This document shows, one piece after another, positions 25,525 to 34,465 of a DNA stretch of 64,000 nt. Numbering within the stretch: the stretch's first letter is position 1; each line of letters begins with the position of its first letter. The notes below the pieces were generated by a model. That model worked only from the letters and a program-made list of their open reading frames with translations. It had not been told where the DNA came from and ran no database searches. This DNA is from Alphaproteobacteria bacterium. GTDB taxonomy: Bacteria > Pseudomonadota > Alphaproteobacteria > Rhizobiales > Xanthobacteraceae. The stretch covers positions 2,480,001-2,544,000 of the forward strand of contig JBBCGH010000001.1 in assembly GCA_037200445.1 (NCBI GenBank). The letters are read 5' to 3'. Position numbers and translations under genes: made by a program.

Positions 25525-25533
25525 ATAGAAGGC

Positions 25534-25809
25534 ATGCGACGGGAAGCCAAGGCCGCGACGCTGAAAAGGCTGGGACGGATCGAGGGCCAGGTGCGCGGGC
25601 TCGCGCGCATGGTCGAGGGCGACCGCTACTGCATCGACGTCGTAACCCAGATCAGCGCGGTGCGCGCCGCCTTGCGCAAGGCGGAGGAGGAAATCCTGCG
25701 CGATCACGTCGGGCACTGCGTCGAGGGCGCGATTGCCTCGGGCAACAAGGGAGATCAGCGGCGCAAGATCGCCGAGCTGATGGATGTGCTCGGGCGGGCT
25801 GATCGTTGA
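25534..25809 (+). CDS. csoR: CsoR-type copper-sensing transcriptional repressor
   Basis: The 91-residue all-helical product (DUF156 fold) has the Cu(I) ligand set Cys33, His58 and Cys62 (RYCIDV; RDHVGHC), with the same 25- and 4-residue spacing as M. tuberculosis CsoR. Without copper it should bind the palindrome just upstream and repress both its own operon and the divergent ATPase gene. Its stop overlaps the ATG of the DUF488 gene by one base. Confidence 0.93.
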   Translation: MRREAKAATLKRLGRIEGQVRGLARMVEGDRYCIDVVTQISAVRAALRKAEEEILRDHVGHCVEGAIASGNKGDQRRKIAELMDVLGRADR

Positions 25810-26195
25810 TGGCGAAGAAGGCTGCCCCGGCGAAGAGGCGCCCCAGCGCGAGGACAAACATCTGCGTAAAGCGCGTTTACGAGCCGCCGAGCAACGACGA
25901 CGGCCTGCGCATCCTAGTCGACCGGCTGTGGCCGCGCGGCATCTCGAAATCGAACCTCAAGCTCGATTCCTGGGTGAAGCACCTCTCGCCCAGCAACGAG
26001 TTGCGCCAGTGGTACCAGCACGATCCGAAGAAGTTCTCAGAATTCCGCAAGCGCTATCTCGTGGAGCTGAAACCGCAAGGCGAGGGCCTCGCCGAATTGC
26101 GTGCGGCCATAAAGGGCCGCAAGGTCACGCTGCTCACCGCCACGAAGGAACTCGATCTCAGCCACGCGACCGTGCTGTGCGAGCTGTTGGACTAG
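25809..26195 (+). CDS. DUF488 family protein
   Basis: The 128-residue basic cytoplasmic protein has the family motifs VKRVYEPPSNDDGLRILVDRLWPRG and WYQHDPKKFSEFRKRY, ending LTATKELDLSHATVLCELL. DUF488 members are often found next to metal or stress genes, but their activity is unknown. The start ATG overlaps the csoR stop (TGATG), so it is co-expressed with the copper regulator and may belong to the copper response. Confidence 0.85.
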   Translation: MAKKAAPAKRRPSARTNICVKRVYEPPSNDDGLRILVDRLWPRGISKSNLKLDSWVKHLSPSNELRQWYQHDPKKFSEFRKRYLVELKPQGEGLAELRAAIKGRKVTLLTATKELDLSHATVLCELLD

Positions 26196-26431
26196 TCGCC
26201 GCCTCTCCCCGCCCCGCAAGGCCAATAACGTCCGTAGCCTTCGTCGGTGTAGCATTCGTTGGGGCTGGCCCAGACCGGGCCGGGTGTTCGCGCCGAATAC
26301 GGATAGCCGGGCGCCGAGATTGCCGGAGCAGGCGCTGCGTGTCGCACTTTCTTCTTTGTCGCAGCGGCAGCGGTGCCGCTGATGACGGCGAGTGATAGTG
26401 CGGCGAGAATCGCAATCAGAATCTTCAGCAT
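26192..26431 (-). CDS. Small secreted CYTDEGYGRY-family protein, copy 1 (79 aa)
   Basis: A signal peptide (MLKILIAILAALSLAVISGTAAA) is followed by ATKKK, a proline/alanine spacer, and a C-terminal module ARTPGPVWASPNECYTDEGYGRYWPC with two cysteines. Two paralogues with the same order follow on the same strand (26475 and 26744). The likely site of action is the periplasm or outside the cell; the function is unknown. The ATG at 26431 follows AAGCGGATCAC. Confidence 0.75.
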   Translation of the reverse strand: MLKILIAILAALSLAVISGTAAAATKKKVRHAAPAPAISAPGYPYSARTPGPVWASPNECYTDEGYGRYWPCGAGRGGD

Positions 26432-26474
26432 GTGATCCGCTTCAAGTTGTTGGAAGCCGCCCCGCAGGAGTGCG

Positions 26475-26711
26475 CTACATGTCCATTCCGCCGCCGCACC
26501 GGAGATACCGGCCGTAGCCTTCATCGGTGTAGCAATCGTTCGGCCCGGCCCAGGGCGGCCCCGGCGTGCGCGCGGTGAGGGGCGCAGCGGGTACATAACC
26601 GATTGGCGCGGCTGCCCGCGCCTTACGGCCTTTCTTTTTTGTGGCCGCGTCGGCCACATCGACGCTTGCGAAGGAAACCGCCACCACAGCCGCCACGACG
26701 ATCTTCAGCAT
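26475..26711 (-). CDS. Small secreted CYTDEGYGRY-family protein, copy 2 (78 aa)
   Basis: The ATG at 26711 follows CAGGAGGAAAAAA, a strong ribosome-binding site. The signal peptide (MLKIVVAAVVAVSFASVDVADA) is followed by ATKKKGRKA and the module ARTPGPPWAGPNDCYTDEGYGRY, then LRC. It is closest to copy 1, sharing the MLKI start and the ATKKK junction, so these two are likely recent duplicates. Function unknown. Confidence 0.76.
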   Translation of the reverse strand: MLKIVVAAVVAVSFASVDVADAATKKKGRKARAAAPIGYVPAAPLTARTPGPPWAGPNDCYTDEGYGRYLRCGGGMDM

Positions 26712-26743
26712 TTTTTTCCTCCTGCGGTGGATCGCTCTTCGCG

Positions 26744-26977
26744 CTACCTGCGCCCCGCGCTGCATGGGCGGTAGCGGCCATAGCCTTCGTCGGTGAAACA
26801 CTCCCAGGGCTGTGCCCAGGGTGGGCGCGGCGTTCCCACCCAGTAGGGCGGAATCTTCTGATACGCGACCGGGGGCGGCGGCGCCTTGGAGCGCTTGTGC
26901 TTGGCGGCTGCGCCAGCGGGCGCAAGGGCAACGAGCGACAGCGCAGCCGCAGCAGCGATCAATCGCGTGGGACTCAT
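26744..26977 (-). CDS. Small secreted CYTDEGYGRY-family protein, copy 3 (77 aa)
   Basis: The signal peptide (MSPTRLIAAAAALSLVALAPAGAA) is followed by KHKRSK, a proline-rich spacer and GTPRPPWAQPWECFTDEGYGRY, then RPC. Tyr is replaced by Phe after the first Cys, and the N-terminus differs from copies 1 and 2, so it is the most diverged of the three. A GGGAGCCATCG leader precedes the ATG at 26977. Function unknown. Confidence 0.75.
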   Translation of the reverse strand: MSPTRLIAAAAALSLVALAPAGAAAKHKRSKAPPPPVAYQKIPPYWVGTPRPPWAQPWECFTDEGYGRYRPCSAGRR

Positions 26978-27084
26978 CGATGGCTCCCGGCGTTTCGGCC
27001 GAACAGTCCTGTCAAGGTAACACGTCTCACTGCACATTATTCCGTGCGGGCTTGCTCACACGGCGATTTGAAGGGCGCGACGCC

Positions 27085-28257
27085 CTAGCGTTTCAGCCGC
27101 TTGGCGATCTCTTCGAGCATCACTTCGGTGGCGCCGCCGCCGATATTCTGCACGCGGGCATCGCGCGCCATGCGCTCGATCGTCGATTCGCGCATATAAC
27201 CCATGCCGCCGTGGAATTGCAGGCAGGCGTACATCACCTCGTTGACCAGCTCGCCGCAGTAGGCCTTCACCATCGAAACCTCGCGGGTGCAGTCGACGCC
27301 CTGCGCATCGAGGAAGGCCGCGTGATAGACGAGCTGCCGCCCGGCCTCGACTCGTGCCGCGAGCATGGCGAGGCGCTGGCGGATTCCCTGCTTGTCGTAG
27401 AGCGTGCCGCCGAACGCCTTGCGCGTCGTCACGTAGTCGAGCGTGAGATCGAGCGCGGCGTGCGCCTCGCCCATTGCCATAGCGCCGATCACGGTGCGCT
27501 CGTTCTGGAAGTTGCTCATGATTGCGTAAAAGCCGCGGCCTTCCTTGCCGAGCAGATTTTCGGCTGGAATGCGGCAGTCCTCGAACACGAGCTCGGCGGT
27601 GTCGGATGAGCGCCAGCCGTGCTTGTCGAGCGCGCGGCTCACCCGAAAACCGGGCGTGCCTTTCTCGACGATGAACATCGAGATCTGCTGTGAGGGACGC
27701 GCGTCCGGCGCGCTCTTGGCGGCGACAAAATAGACGTCGGCATGCACGCCATTGGTGATGAACATCTTGGTGCCGTTGAGCACATAATGGTCGCCGTTGC
27801 GCCGCGCCGTGGTGCGGATCGCCTTCACGTCCGACCCCGCATCCGGCTCGGTCACCGCGACTGCCGTGATCGCGCGGCCGGCGACGATCTCGGGCATCCA
27901 GCGCGCCTTTTGCGCCGCCGTGCCCGCGTTTGCCATGTGCACCGAGGCCATGTCGGTGTGCACCAGGATGGTGATCGCCGCTCCCGAGAAGGTCGAGCGG
28001 CCGAGCTCCTCGGCAAGCACGATCGAGCCGAGCGTGTCCATTTCGCTGCCGCCGTATTCGGCCGGGTAGCGGATACCGAGGAAGCCAAGCTCGCCCATGC
28101 GGCGCAGCACCTCGCGCGGGACGTAGCCCTGCTCCTCCCACTTCAGGCCGTGCGGCTTGATCTCGGTCTCGACGAAGCGGCGGATTTGCGCGCGCAGGAG
28201 CTCGTGCTCCTCGCGGAAATACGGCGAGGGGAGGGAGACGGATTCGGGGCGGTTCAT
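27085..28257 (-). CDS. Acyl-CoA dehydrogenase
   Basis: The 390-residue flavoenzyme has the acyl-CoA dehydrogenase signatures AVTEPDAGSDVKAIRTTA and QFHGGMGYMRESTIERMARD, and the C-terminal QNIGGGATEVMLEEIAKR. The catalytic base Glu expected after the last signature is present in that region. It oxidises an acyl-CoA to the 2-enoyl-CoA; chain length cannot be told. The start MNRPESV is chosen because the longer frame runs into a palindromic element at 28262. Confidence 0.92.
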   Translation of the reverse strand: MNRPESVSLPSPYFREEHELLRAQIRRFVETEIKPHGLKWEEQGYVPREVLRRMGELGFLGIRYPAEYGGSEMDTLGSIVLAEELGRSTFSGAAITILVHTDMASVHMANAGTAAQKARWMPEIVAGRAITAVAVTEPDAGSDVKAIRTTARRNGDHYVLNGTKMFITNGVHADVYFVAAKSAPDARPSQQISMFIVEKGTPGFRVSRALDKHGWRSSDTAELVFEDCRIPAENLLGKEGRGFYAIMSNFQNERTVIGAMAMGEAHAALDLTLDYVTTRKAFGGTLYDKQGIRQRLAMLAARVEAGRQLVYHAAFLDAQGVDCTREVSMVKAYCGELVNEVMYACLQFHGGMGYMRESTIERMARDARVQNIGGGATEVMLEEIAKRLKR

Positions 28258-28261
28258 TGTC

Positions 28262-28399
28262 GTCATTCCGGGGCGCGATGAAGTCGCGAGCCCGGAATCC
28301 ATAACCACAGAACGGGCAGTATTGCACGGACCGCGCGACATTTCAGACGGTCGTGGTTATGGATCCCGGGCTCGGCCCTGCGGGCCGCCCCGGGATGAC
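28262..28399. repeat. Intergenic palindromic element, family C
   Basis: The outer arms GTCATTCCGGGGCG and CGCCCCGGGATGAC and the inner arms GGAATCCATAACCAC and GTGGTTATGGATCC make a long nested palindrome. It fills the gap between the acyl-CoA dehydrogenase and MetE-like genes. The GGGCTCGG / GGATCC wording is typical of dispersed elements in Bradyrhizobium-like genomes. Confidence 0.75.
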
Positions 28400-28403
28400 C
28401 GGC

Positions 28404-29423
28404 CTAGCCGTATCTCCTTCGCGCCAGCTCGGCGCCCTTCCCAAGCGCCGCGAGCTTCGCGCTCGCGATTTCGCGCCGCATCGGCGCCATGCCGCAATTG
28501 GTGCAAGGGATGATCTTGTCCTTCGCGACATATTTCATCGCTTCGCCGATCACCGCGGCGACATCCTCCGGCGTCTCGATCTCATCGCTCGCGACGTCGA
28601 TCACGCCGACCAGCACGTCCTTGCCGTCGAGCAGCTTCATCAGGCTCATCGGTACCTTGGAGTTGCGGCACTCGAGCGAGACCTGGCCGATGCGGCTTTT
28701 TGCGAGTGCCGGAAACACCGTCTCGTATTGCCGCCACTCGGAGCCGAGCGTCGCCTTCCAGTCGGTGTTCGCCTTGATGCCGTAGCCGTAGCAGATGTGC
28801 ACCGCCGTGGTGGCGGACACACCCTCGATCGCGCGATGCAGTGCCTCGATACCCCAGCCGGCGGCCTCGTCCATGTAGACATTGAACGCCGGCTCGTCGA
28901 ACTGGATCACGTCGACGCCGTCGGCCTCGAGCGCGCGCGCTTCCTGGTTGAGCAGGCTCGCAAACGCCATCGCCATCCTGACGCGGTCGCTATAGTGACG
29001 ATCCGCGATGGTGTCGATGATGGTCATCGGCCCCGGCATCGTGACCTTGAGCTTTTTCTTCGTGTGAGCGCGTGCAAGCCGCGCTTCGCTCGCGTGCACG
29101 CGGCCCTTCAGTTTCAGCTCGCCGACGACCTGCGGCACCATCGCCTTATAACGGTCGGCGCGGATGCCCATCTCGACCTTGTGCGCGAAGTCGATGCCGT
29201 CGACATATTCGAGAAAGCCGTGCACGAAATGCTGCCGCGACATCTCACCGTCGGTGACGATGTCGATGCCGGCATCTTCTTGGCTCTTCAGCGCCAGCAA
29301 CGTCGCGTCGGCCTTGGCGGCGGCCAGTTCATCGCCCGCAAGTTTCCATTGCGGCCACAGCTTGTTGGTCTCGGCGAGCCATGACGGCTTCGGCAGGCTT
29401 CCGGCGATAGTGGTCTCGAACAT
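28404..29423 (-). CDS. MetE C-terminal-like (cobalamin-independent methionine synthase II) family protein
   Basis: The 339-residue product corresponds to the catalytic C-terminal barrel of MetE. It has TTIAGSLPKPSWL at the start, DGEMSRQHFVHGF, VDVIQFDEPAFNVYMDEA and the zinc ligands in TAVHICYGYG and IIPCTNCGM. Stand-alone versions transfer methyl groups to thiols, but many are not methionine synthases. It lacks the N-terminal half of full MetE. The ATG at 29423 follows a poorly matching GGAAACGC. It is 21 bp from the monooxygenase gene on the same strand. Confidence 0.87.
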   Translation of the reverse strand: MFETTIAGSLPKPSWLAETNKLWPQWKLAGDELAAAKADATLLALKSQEDAGIDIVTDGEMSRQHFVHGFLEYVDGIDFAHKVEMGIRADRYKAMVPQVVGELKLKGRVHASEARLARAHTKKKLKVTMPGPMTIIDTIADRHYSDRVRMAMAFASLLNQEARALEADGVDVIQFDEPAFNVYMDEAAGWGIEALHRAIEGVSATTAVHICYGYGIKANTDWKATLGSEWRQYETVFPALAKSRIGQVSLECRNSKVPMSLMKLLDGKDVLVGVIDVASDEIETPEDVAAVIGEAMKYVAKDKIIPCTNCGMAPMRREIASAKLAALGKGAELARRRYG

Positions 29424-29444
29424 GCGTTTCCTCGGGAAGGGTTC

Positions 29445-30626
29445 CTATGGCTTCCAATCATACAGCCAGTCGTAGCGATGCAAGAGCCTTTCGCCGCCCG
29501 CCGCTCGCAGGAACATGTCGCGCGCAAAGCCGAGCGGACCGGCGAGGTGATAGCGCCAGGAATTCCTCCGCGCCTCGTTCTGCGCGCGCGCCACGCGGCG
29601 ATAGCGCAGCCGCTCATAGGCTCGCAGCGCGGGCGCGAGCTCGTCGTTCTGCTCGAGACAGCGCGCAAGCACGGCCGCATCCTCGATCGCCATGGCGCCG
29701 CCCTGAGCGAGAAACGGCAGCATCGGGTGCGCGGCGTCGCCGAGCAGGGTGACCGGACCCTGCTGGCGAATGCGCTGCGGTGCGCGGTCGAACAAAGCCC
29801 ATTTCTGCCAGCTTTCCGGGATGCCGATCAGCGCGCGCGCAGCCGGCGCGAAACGCGAAAAGCGCGGCAGGAGATCGGCGGGCCTCCCTGGCGCGGTCCA
29901 GCCCTCGGCGTGCCAATCGTCGCGCACGATCGCGACGATATTGACCATCGCGCCTGCCTTGACCGGATAGTGCACGAGATGCGCATCGCGCCCGAGCCAC
30001 AGGCAGGTGAGGGGCTCGCGCAGCTCGCCGCTCAACCGCGTGGCAGGCACGACGGCGCGCCACGCGGTGCGCCGCGCGAAGCGGGGCTGATGCCGGTCGC
30101 CCAATCGCGTACGCAGCGTCGACCATAGTCCGTCCGCGCCGATCAGCGCGACGCCCTGTTCGTCACGTAGCCCCTGCGCGGTGCGCATCTGCACGGTGAG
30201 GCCGTGCTGATGGATTGCGAAATCCTCCACGCGCGCGCCGAGCCGCAACGTGACGTCGGCGCTTTCTTCGATGGCGGCGGCGAGCACGCCTTGCAGGTCG
30301 GCACGGTGGATCACCCAATACGGTGCGCCGTAGCGGCGCTCGGCGGCGTGGCCGAGCGGGATGCGCGCGATGTCGCGGCCGGTCTCGGCCCGGATGATCC
30401 GGATCGCCTCCGGCGCCACGGCATGAGGCCGCAGCCGGTCCAGCAAGCCCAGTTCCGAGAGCAGGCGCGTTGCGTTTGGCGAAAGCTGGATGCCGGCGCC
30501 GGTTTCCTCCAGCCGCGGCGTCTGTTCGACGATCACCGCACGATAACCGGCGCGCGTGAGCGCAAGCGCGGCGGTCAACCCGCCAATGCCGGCCCCGGCG
30601 ATGACGATGGTGCGGGAACGGGCCAC
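29445..30626 (-). CDS. FAD-dependent aromatic monooxygenase (salicylate/3-hydroxybenzoate hydroxylase type)
   Basis: The 393-residue class A flavoprotein monooxygenase has the FAD motif GAGIGGLTAALALTRAGY, the conserved IGADGLWSTLR and the second FAD motif LLGDAAHPMLPFLAQGGAMA. This pattern is that of salicylate or 3-hydroxybenzoate 6-hydroxylases, which hydroxylate aromatic acids with NAD(P)H and O2. The substrate cannot be fixed. It may be co-transcribed with the zf-CHCC gene upstream and the MetE-like gene downstream. Confidence 0.88.
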   Translation of the reverse strand: MARSRTIVIAGAGIGGLTAALALTRAGYRAVIVEQTPRLEETGAGIQLSPNATRLLSELGLLDRLRPHAVAPEAIRIIRAETGRDIARIPLGHAAERRYGAPYWVIHRADLQGVLAAAIEESADVTLRLGARVEDFAIHQHGLTVQMRTAQGLRDEQGVALIGADGLWSTLRTRLGDRHQPRFARRTAWRAVVPATRLSGELREPLTCLWLGRDAHLVHYPVKAGAMVNIVAIVRDDWHAEGWTAPGRPADLLPRFSRFAPAARALIGIPESWQKWALFDRAPQRIRQQGPVTLLGDAAHPMLPFLAQGGAMAIEDAAVLARCLEQNDELAPALRAYERLRYRRVARAQNEARRNSWRYHLAGPLGFARDMFLRAAGGERLLHRYDWLYDWKP

Positions 30627-30647
30627 GCCATGTTCCCTGGAGCGACG

Positions 30648-30893
30648 TCAGGCGGCGGCCGGCACCCAGGCGCATTCCGGCGGGATCGACTGGTCGGCGT
30701 GGAGTTTCGGGTTGTACCGATAAAGCGTGGAGCAATACGAACAGATGAATTCATGGTCGTCGCCCATGTCGCAGAACACATGCGGATGATCGAAGGGGGG
30801 CTTTGCGCCGATGCACATGAATTCCTTCGCGCCGATCTCGATGACGGGTACCCCGGGGTCGTTTTGGAAATGCGGAACGATGTGCTCGGCCAT
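30648..30893 (-). CDS. Zinc-finger (zf-CHCC) domain protein
   Basis: The 81-residue product has a C-H-C-C zinc site (FMCIGAKPPFDHPHVFC ... FICSYCSTLYRY). This is the family related to the mitochondrial complex I subunit NDUFS6 and found widely in Alphaproteobacteria, where it is thought to bind zinc in or near complex I. It begins MAEHIVPHFQNDPGVP, and the start at 30893 is preferred over 30926 by family length. Confidence 0.9.
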   Translation of the reverse strand: MAEHIVPHFQNDPGVPVIEIGAKEFMCIGAKPPFDHPHVFCDMGDDHEFICSYCSTLYRYNPKLHADQSIPPECAWVPAAA

Positions 30894-31065
30894 GACAATC
30901 TCTCGCGGGAATCCGGGCGGCACCATAGCGGCGCGAAAGTGAAGTTCCTAGGTGCTTGAGTAGGGAACCCCTCACTCAGATTTGTCCGTCCATTTGACCG
31001 CCGCAAGGTCGCAATCCCATAATCGCATTGATCGGATACGGGATAAGACTATCCCGGGGGTTGTC

Positions 31066-33379
31066 ATGTGGGTTCAGTCCTTGCGGCAGTATCCACGGCG
31101 GGTCTGGATTGCGCTCAGCGCAATCGCTTTGCTCGTGTGGGCGCTGCTTCGCGCTTCTTTGAGCGCACTGAAGATTCTCGTTCTCGCTGGCCTTGTGATC
31201 GCGCTCGCGATCATGGTGATCGGTAACGCCTTCTTCCGCGGTGATCGCGACATCGCCTATCGATTCGCCGCGCCCAGTGCGCCCGAGTGCGTGGCGCAGG
31301 AGAACGCGCCGATCGCGCTCGCAAGCGACGACGCCAATCGCGACAACGATGAACTGGCAGCGATCGATCGGGAGCCAGTCCTCGGCCGTGCGCTGACCTG
31401 CATGGTTCAGGTGCATCAGGTCGAGGCGCCGAAGGACAAACCCGAGTCGGACCGGCTGCGCTACTATCTCAGCTTCCTCGAGTTCGCCGAGAACGGCTCG
31501 CCGGCCGACGTCGACGCGGACGATCATGTGCTCAAGACACGGCAGCTCGATGCGCTGGTGGCTCATCTGCGCAATCAGCGTAAGCTCGGCAACCACAGCT
31601 ACGTGATCGCATTCGTGCATGGCTGGCGGCACAATGCCGGCATCGGCGACAGCGACGTCGCGAAACTGCGCCTGATGGCCGCCTATACGGCAAGCTTCCT
31701 GCGGCAGCGGTGTCTTGCGTTGCAGCGCGACTGCGACACGGTCGTGACTGCGGTCTTTCTGGGCTGGCGCGGCGCGCGCATCGATGAGCGTTTTGCGAGC
31801 CGCGCGCTTGGGCCGAGGGTCGGTCAATATCTCGACGCCGCGTTCGGCACGCCGCCGGCGCTGCTCACGCTGTTCGACCGCAAGCCGGTCAGCGAGCGCG
31901 TCGGCCCGGCGGCCGTCACCGCGCTACGCCGCATCGACGCGATCGCGTTCGACCGAACCGTAACGGGCTGGAAGCGCGACACGCAAAGCCGGATGATCGT
32001 GTTCGGCCACAGTCTCGGCGGCAACATGCTGGCAACATCGTTGCGCGACCTGATGCTCGACCGGATCGCGCGGCACGTTCCCGGGACCCCGATGACGCCG
32101 CCATTCGCCGACCTGATCGTGCTGCTCAATCCGGCCTCGGAGGCAGCGAACTGGACGGTGCTGCAGCGCGCCATGCGCGAGCGGATCCGCTTCGTTTATC
32201 CGATGCGTGAAACCAATGTTCCACTCGAGATCGAGCGCGACAAGAAAGACATCGACGATGGACACAAATTCTACCCGGTTCAGCAGCCGCCGGTTTACGT
32301 GACACTCGGCTCGGCGAATACGTGGCCCGCCGGCGGGATTCGCAAGGCCGACGTCAAATACCTGCACCGCACGATTTTCGGTGAGAAGCCGCTGAGTGCG
32401 TCACCGGACTACACTGTGGCTTCTGCTACCCCCGGAAGCCAGCGAGGCGATGAAGGCATGCAAGGAAATGTTGCGCCGCAAGGAGATTCTCGATCGCCCG
32501 CATTACGACTGGGCGACGCACGATCTCTTCCCTGCGTTCCGTTTCGATTTCCGCGCCGCCGCCGACACGCTCGAGGAGATCGCGAAAGGCGATCCGTCGG
32601 ACGACATATGCCGCTTGAATGATCCCAACGCCGAGCCGGGCGAGGACGCCGAGGAGGCGAGCGGATTGCTGAGCGGAGCGGCGGGATTTCTGCGCAATTT
32701 CCCCTTCATGAATACGGACATGGAGCAGACCCGCACCATCGGAAATCTTATTCCGATGCGTTCGCCGATCGGCACGCTTGGCAGTGGCGGAATACTCCCG
32801 TCCACGGTCTACGGCACCACGCACGAACTGACGTTCAATCTCGGCAATGTCGACGCCAGGTTCATGTTGCCGTCGTATCGGATGGCGTCCGACCTCGCCT
32901 GGACCGAGTGCGCGGTCGTCGATCATTGGCTGTGGCGCGCGCGCAAGCGCGTCAACAACAGCATGAACTGGGATAGCGGCTATACGGGCGACACGCTGGT
33001 GCAGGACGATCCGCCGAATCTTGTCCCGTTGCGCGATCGTCCGACAATGGGGGAAGGCCGGATGGAGAGCCGCTTCCGCCACGGGCTCGCCCACAGCGGC
33101 ATGGCGCCGATCGTGCGCGGCAACGATCCGTTCTGGAACGTGCGCGTGTTCGAGACCGGCATGCGCGATCATGACGGCTACACGTCCTATCCGCTGATGT
33201 GCGCGATCCAGCAACTCGTGATGGACCGCATCGCCGAGCCGGACGCCGTCCCGGCCGCAACGGCTCCGGCGCAATCCGCCGCGCCTCCGGCAGGGTCCTC
33301 GTCTGCGCCTGTGCCGGCGGCGGCCGCGGAGTCCGTGCTGGTGCCAACTTTGGTTGAGACGCCCGGAAAGGCGCCCTGA
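31066..33379 (+). pseudogene. Membrane-anchored alpha/beta hydrolase, broken by one extra C
   Basis: The frame from 31066 encodes two N-terminal hydrophobic segments (IALSAIALLVWALLRA; ILVLAGLVIALAIMVIG). A hydrolase domain follows with FVHGWRHNAGIGDSD and the nucleophile FGHSLGGNMLATSL. It then loses frame at a five-C run at 32429-32433. Removing one C joins TVASAT to PEASEAMKACKEM and continues to 33379, giving about 770 residues with a proline/alanine-rich tail. The downstream half (LTFNLGNVDARF...) has normal codon use, so the break is recent or a sequence error. It looks like a lipase/esterase acting at the inner membrane. Confidence 0.72.
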
Positions 33380-33397
33380 CGCGCCGCCGTGTTGCGG

Positions 33398-33748
33398 CTA
33401 GTGCAAGAGCCGTGACGGCTGGGGCACCAGCGTCAGCGCGATGTCGCCGATCAGCTGAGCGCGCAGCCGCTCGGCGTTCGCGATGCGGGCTTCGATCTGC
33501 TGCGCCGTGGTGCGGTTCGAGCCATAGAGCACGATACCGCCCATCGCGAGGATTGCGGCGATCAGCAATCGCAGCGCATCGGGATAAAGCAGCCCGAACA
33601 GCATCGCGGCGAACAGCACGCATCCCGCGCCGATGGCGATCCGTGCGGCGAGCGCGATCTTAGCGCACCACGCGGCCGATTCGCCGAGCGCCTCGATCTC
33701 GCTTTCGAGGCGCGCGATTTGCTCGTGCGGATCGCTCTCCATGCTCAT
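33398..33748 (-). CDS. Small membrane protein with N-terminal coiled coil (116 aa)
   Basis: The product has a charged helical start (HEQIARLESEIEALGE), two membrane segments (IALAARIAIGAGCVLFAAMLFG; LRLLIAAILAMGGIVLYGS) and a helical tail (TAQQIEARIANAERLRAQLIG). The topology suggests both ends lie in the cytoplasm. I do not recognise the family. ATG codons at 33748 and 33742 are both possible starts. A family A repeat lies just upstream. Confidence 0.68.
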   Translation of the reverse strand: MSMESDPHEQIARLESEIEALGESAAWCAKIALAARIAIGAGCVLFAAMLFGLLYPDALRLLIAAILAMGGIVLYGSNRTTAQQIEARIANAERLRAQLIGDIALTLVPQPSRLLH

Positions 33749-33753
33749 TCTTT

Positions 33754-33801
33754 GCGCGTGATCTGATCCGAAAACCGTTCCCACTTTTCGGGATCATGCG
33801 C
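33754..33801. repeat. Palindromic intergenic repeat, family A copy 3
   Basis: The arms GCGCGTGATC and GATCATGCGC enclose TGATCCGAAAACCGTTCCCA and TTTTCGG. The stop codon of the minus-strand gene ending at 33794 lies inside the right arm. Confidence 0.8.
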
Positions 33802-34408
33802 TGCGGATCCACGTCTCCGAGAAGGCGAGAAACGCGGTCGAGATGTCATGGCCGGCCACATTCCGCGGCGTTGGTTTGCCCGGCAGCACGCGGCCGTTGA
33901 CGGTGATTGTTGCGTCCGTGCAGGGCACGAACGTGCTCGGCATCCAGTGCTTGCCGGTCGCCGATTTGTCGGGCGGCAACGCGAAGCAGAATGCCTTGCC
34001 GAGGTTGCGCCAGGCGAGCGTGAGCGTCATGTCGCCCGCCTTCACGGTCTCGATGTAGGCGCTCTTCCCGTCACCCGAGGGTTCGGCGCTTTGCAGCGGG
34101 CGATAGACCAGGTTTTTTAGCCCTGGCGTATCCTTCCAGGCGCCGAAGTACGATACGAAATCGGACACGAGCCAGCGCGCGAGCTTCTCGTTGTCGTGGA
34201 AACAGAAGTTGCCGCGTTCGGGCGGCGGATTGGCCTCCTGCGGCGACATCATCAGCATCAGCGCGTGGCCGCGCCCGTGCGGCGAGAGCATGACGCGAAA
34301 GAAGCTGGCGACCGAGACGAACGGCCCATTCGGGTCGTCTTTCAGGGAAATGCCCGGGTTCTCGCCCGACCATTCGACCGTGCCGGGGAAGTTGATCACG
34401 TCAGCCAT
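33794..34408 (-). CDS. Hypothetical protein (204 aa)
   Basis: The ATG at 34408 follows GGAGGGCGGC, which favours it over the ATG at 34420. The product begins MADVINFPGTVEWSGENPG and has a compact, soluble composition (SVASFFRVMLSPHGRGHALMLM; WLVSDFVSYFGAWKD). I cannot name a family. Its stop codon is supplied by a palindromic repeat, so its C-terminus (SETWIRSA) may have been changed by repeat insertion. Confidence 0.72.
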   Translation of the reverse strand: MADVINFPGTVEWSGENPGISLKDDPNGPFVSVASFFRVMLSPHGRGHALMLMMSPQEANPPPERGNFCFHDNEKLARWLVSDFVSYFGAWKDTPGLKNLVYRPLQSAEPSGDGKSAYIETVKAGDMTLTLAWRNLGKAFCFALPPDKSATGKHWMPSTFVPCTDATITVNGRVLPGKPTPRNVAGHDISTAFLAFSETWIRSA

Positions 34409-34465
34409 GCCGCCCTCCATCGTTTCAATTGAAGTGTACCGGATGAGTTGACCGGCGGAAGCCGG

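Noticed and set aside
31066-33379. Two separate genes rather than a frameshifted one
   Set aside because: The second frame has no ribosome-binding site at its possible starts, and removing one C from the run gives a seamless protein.
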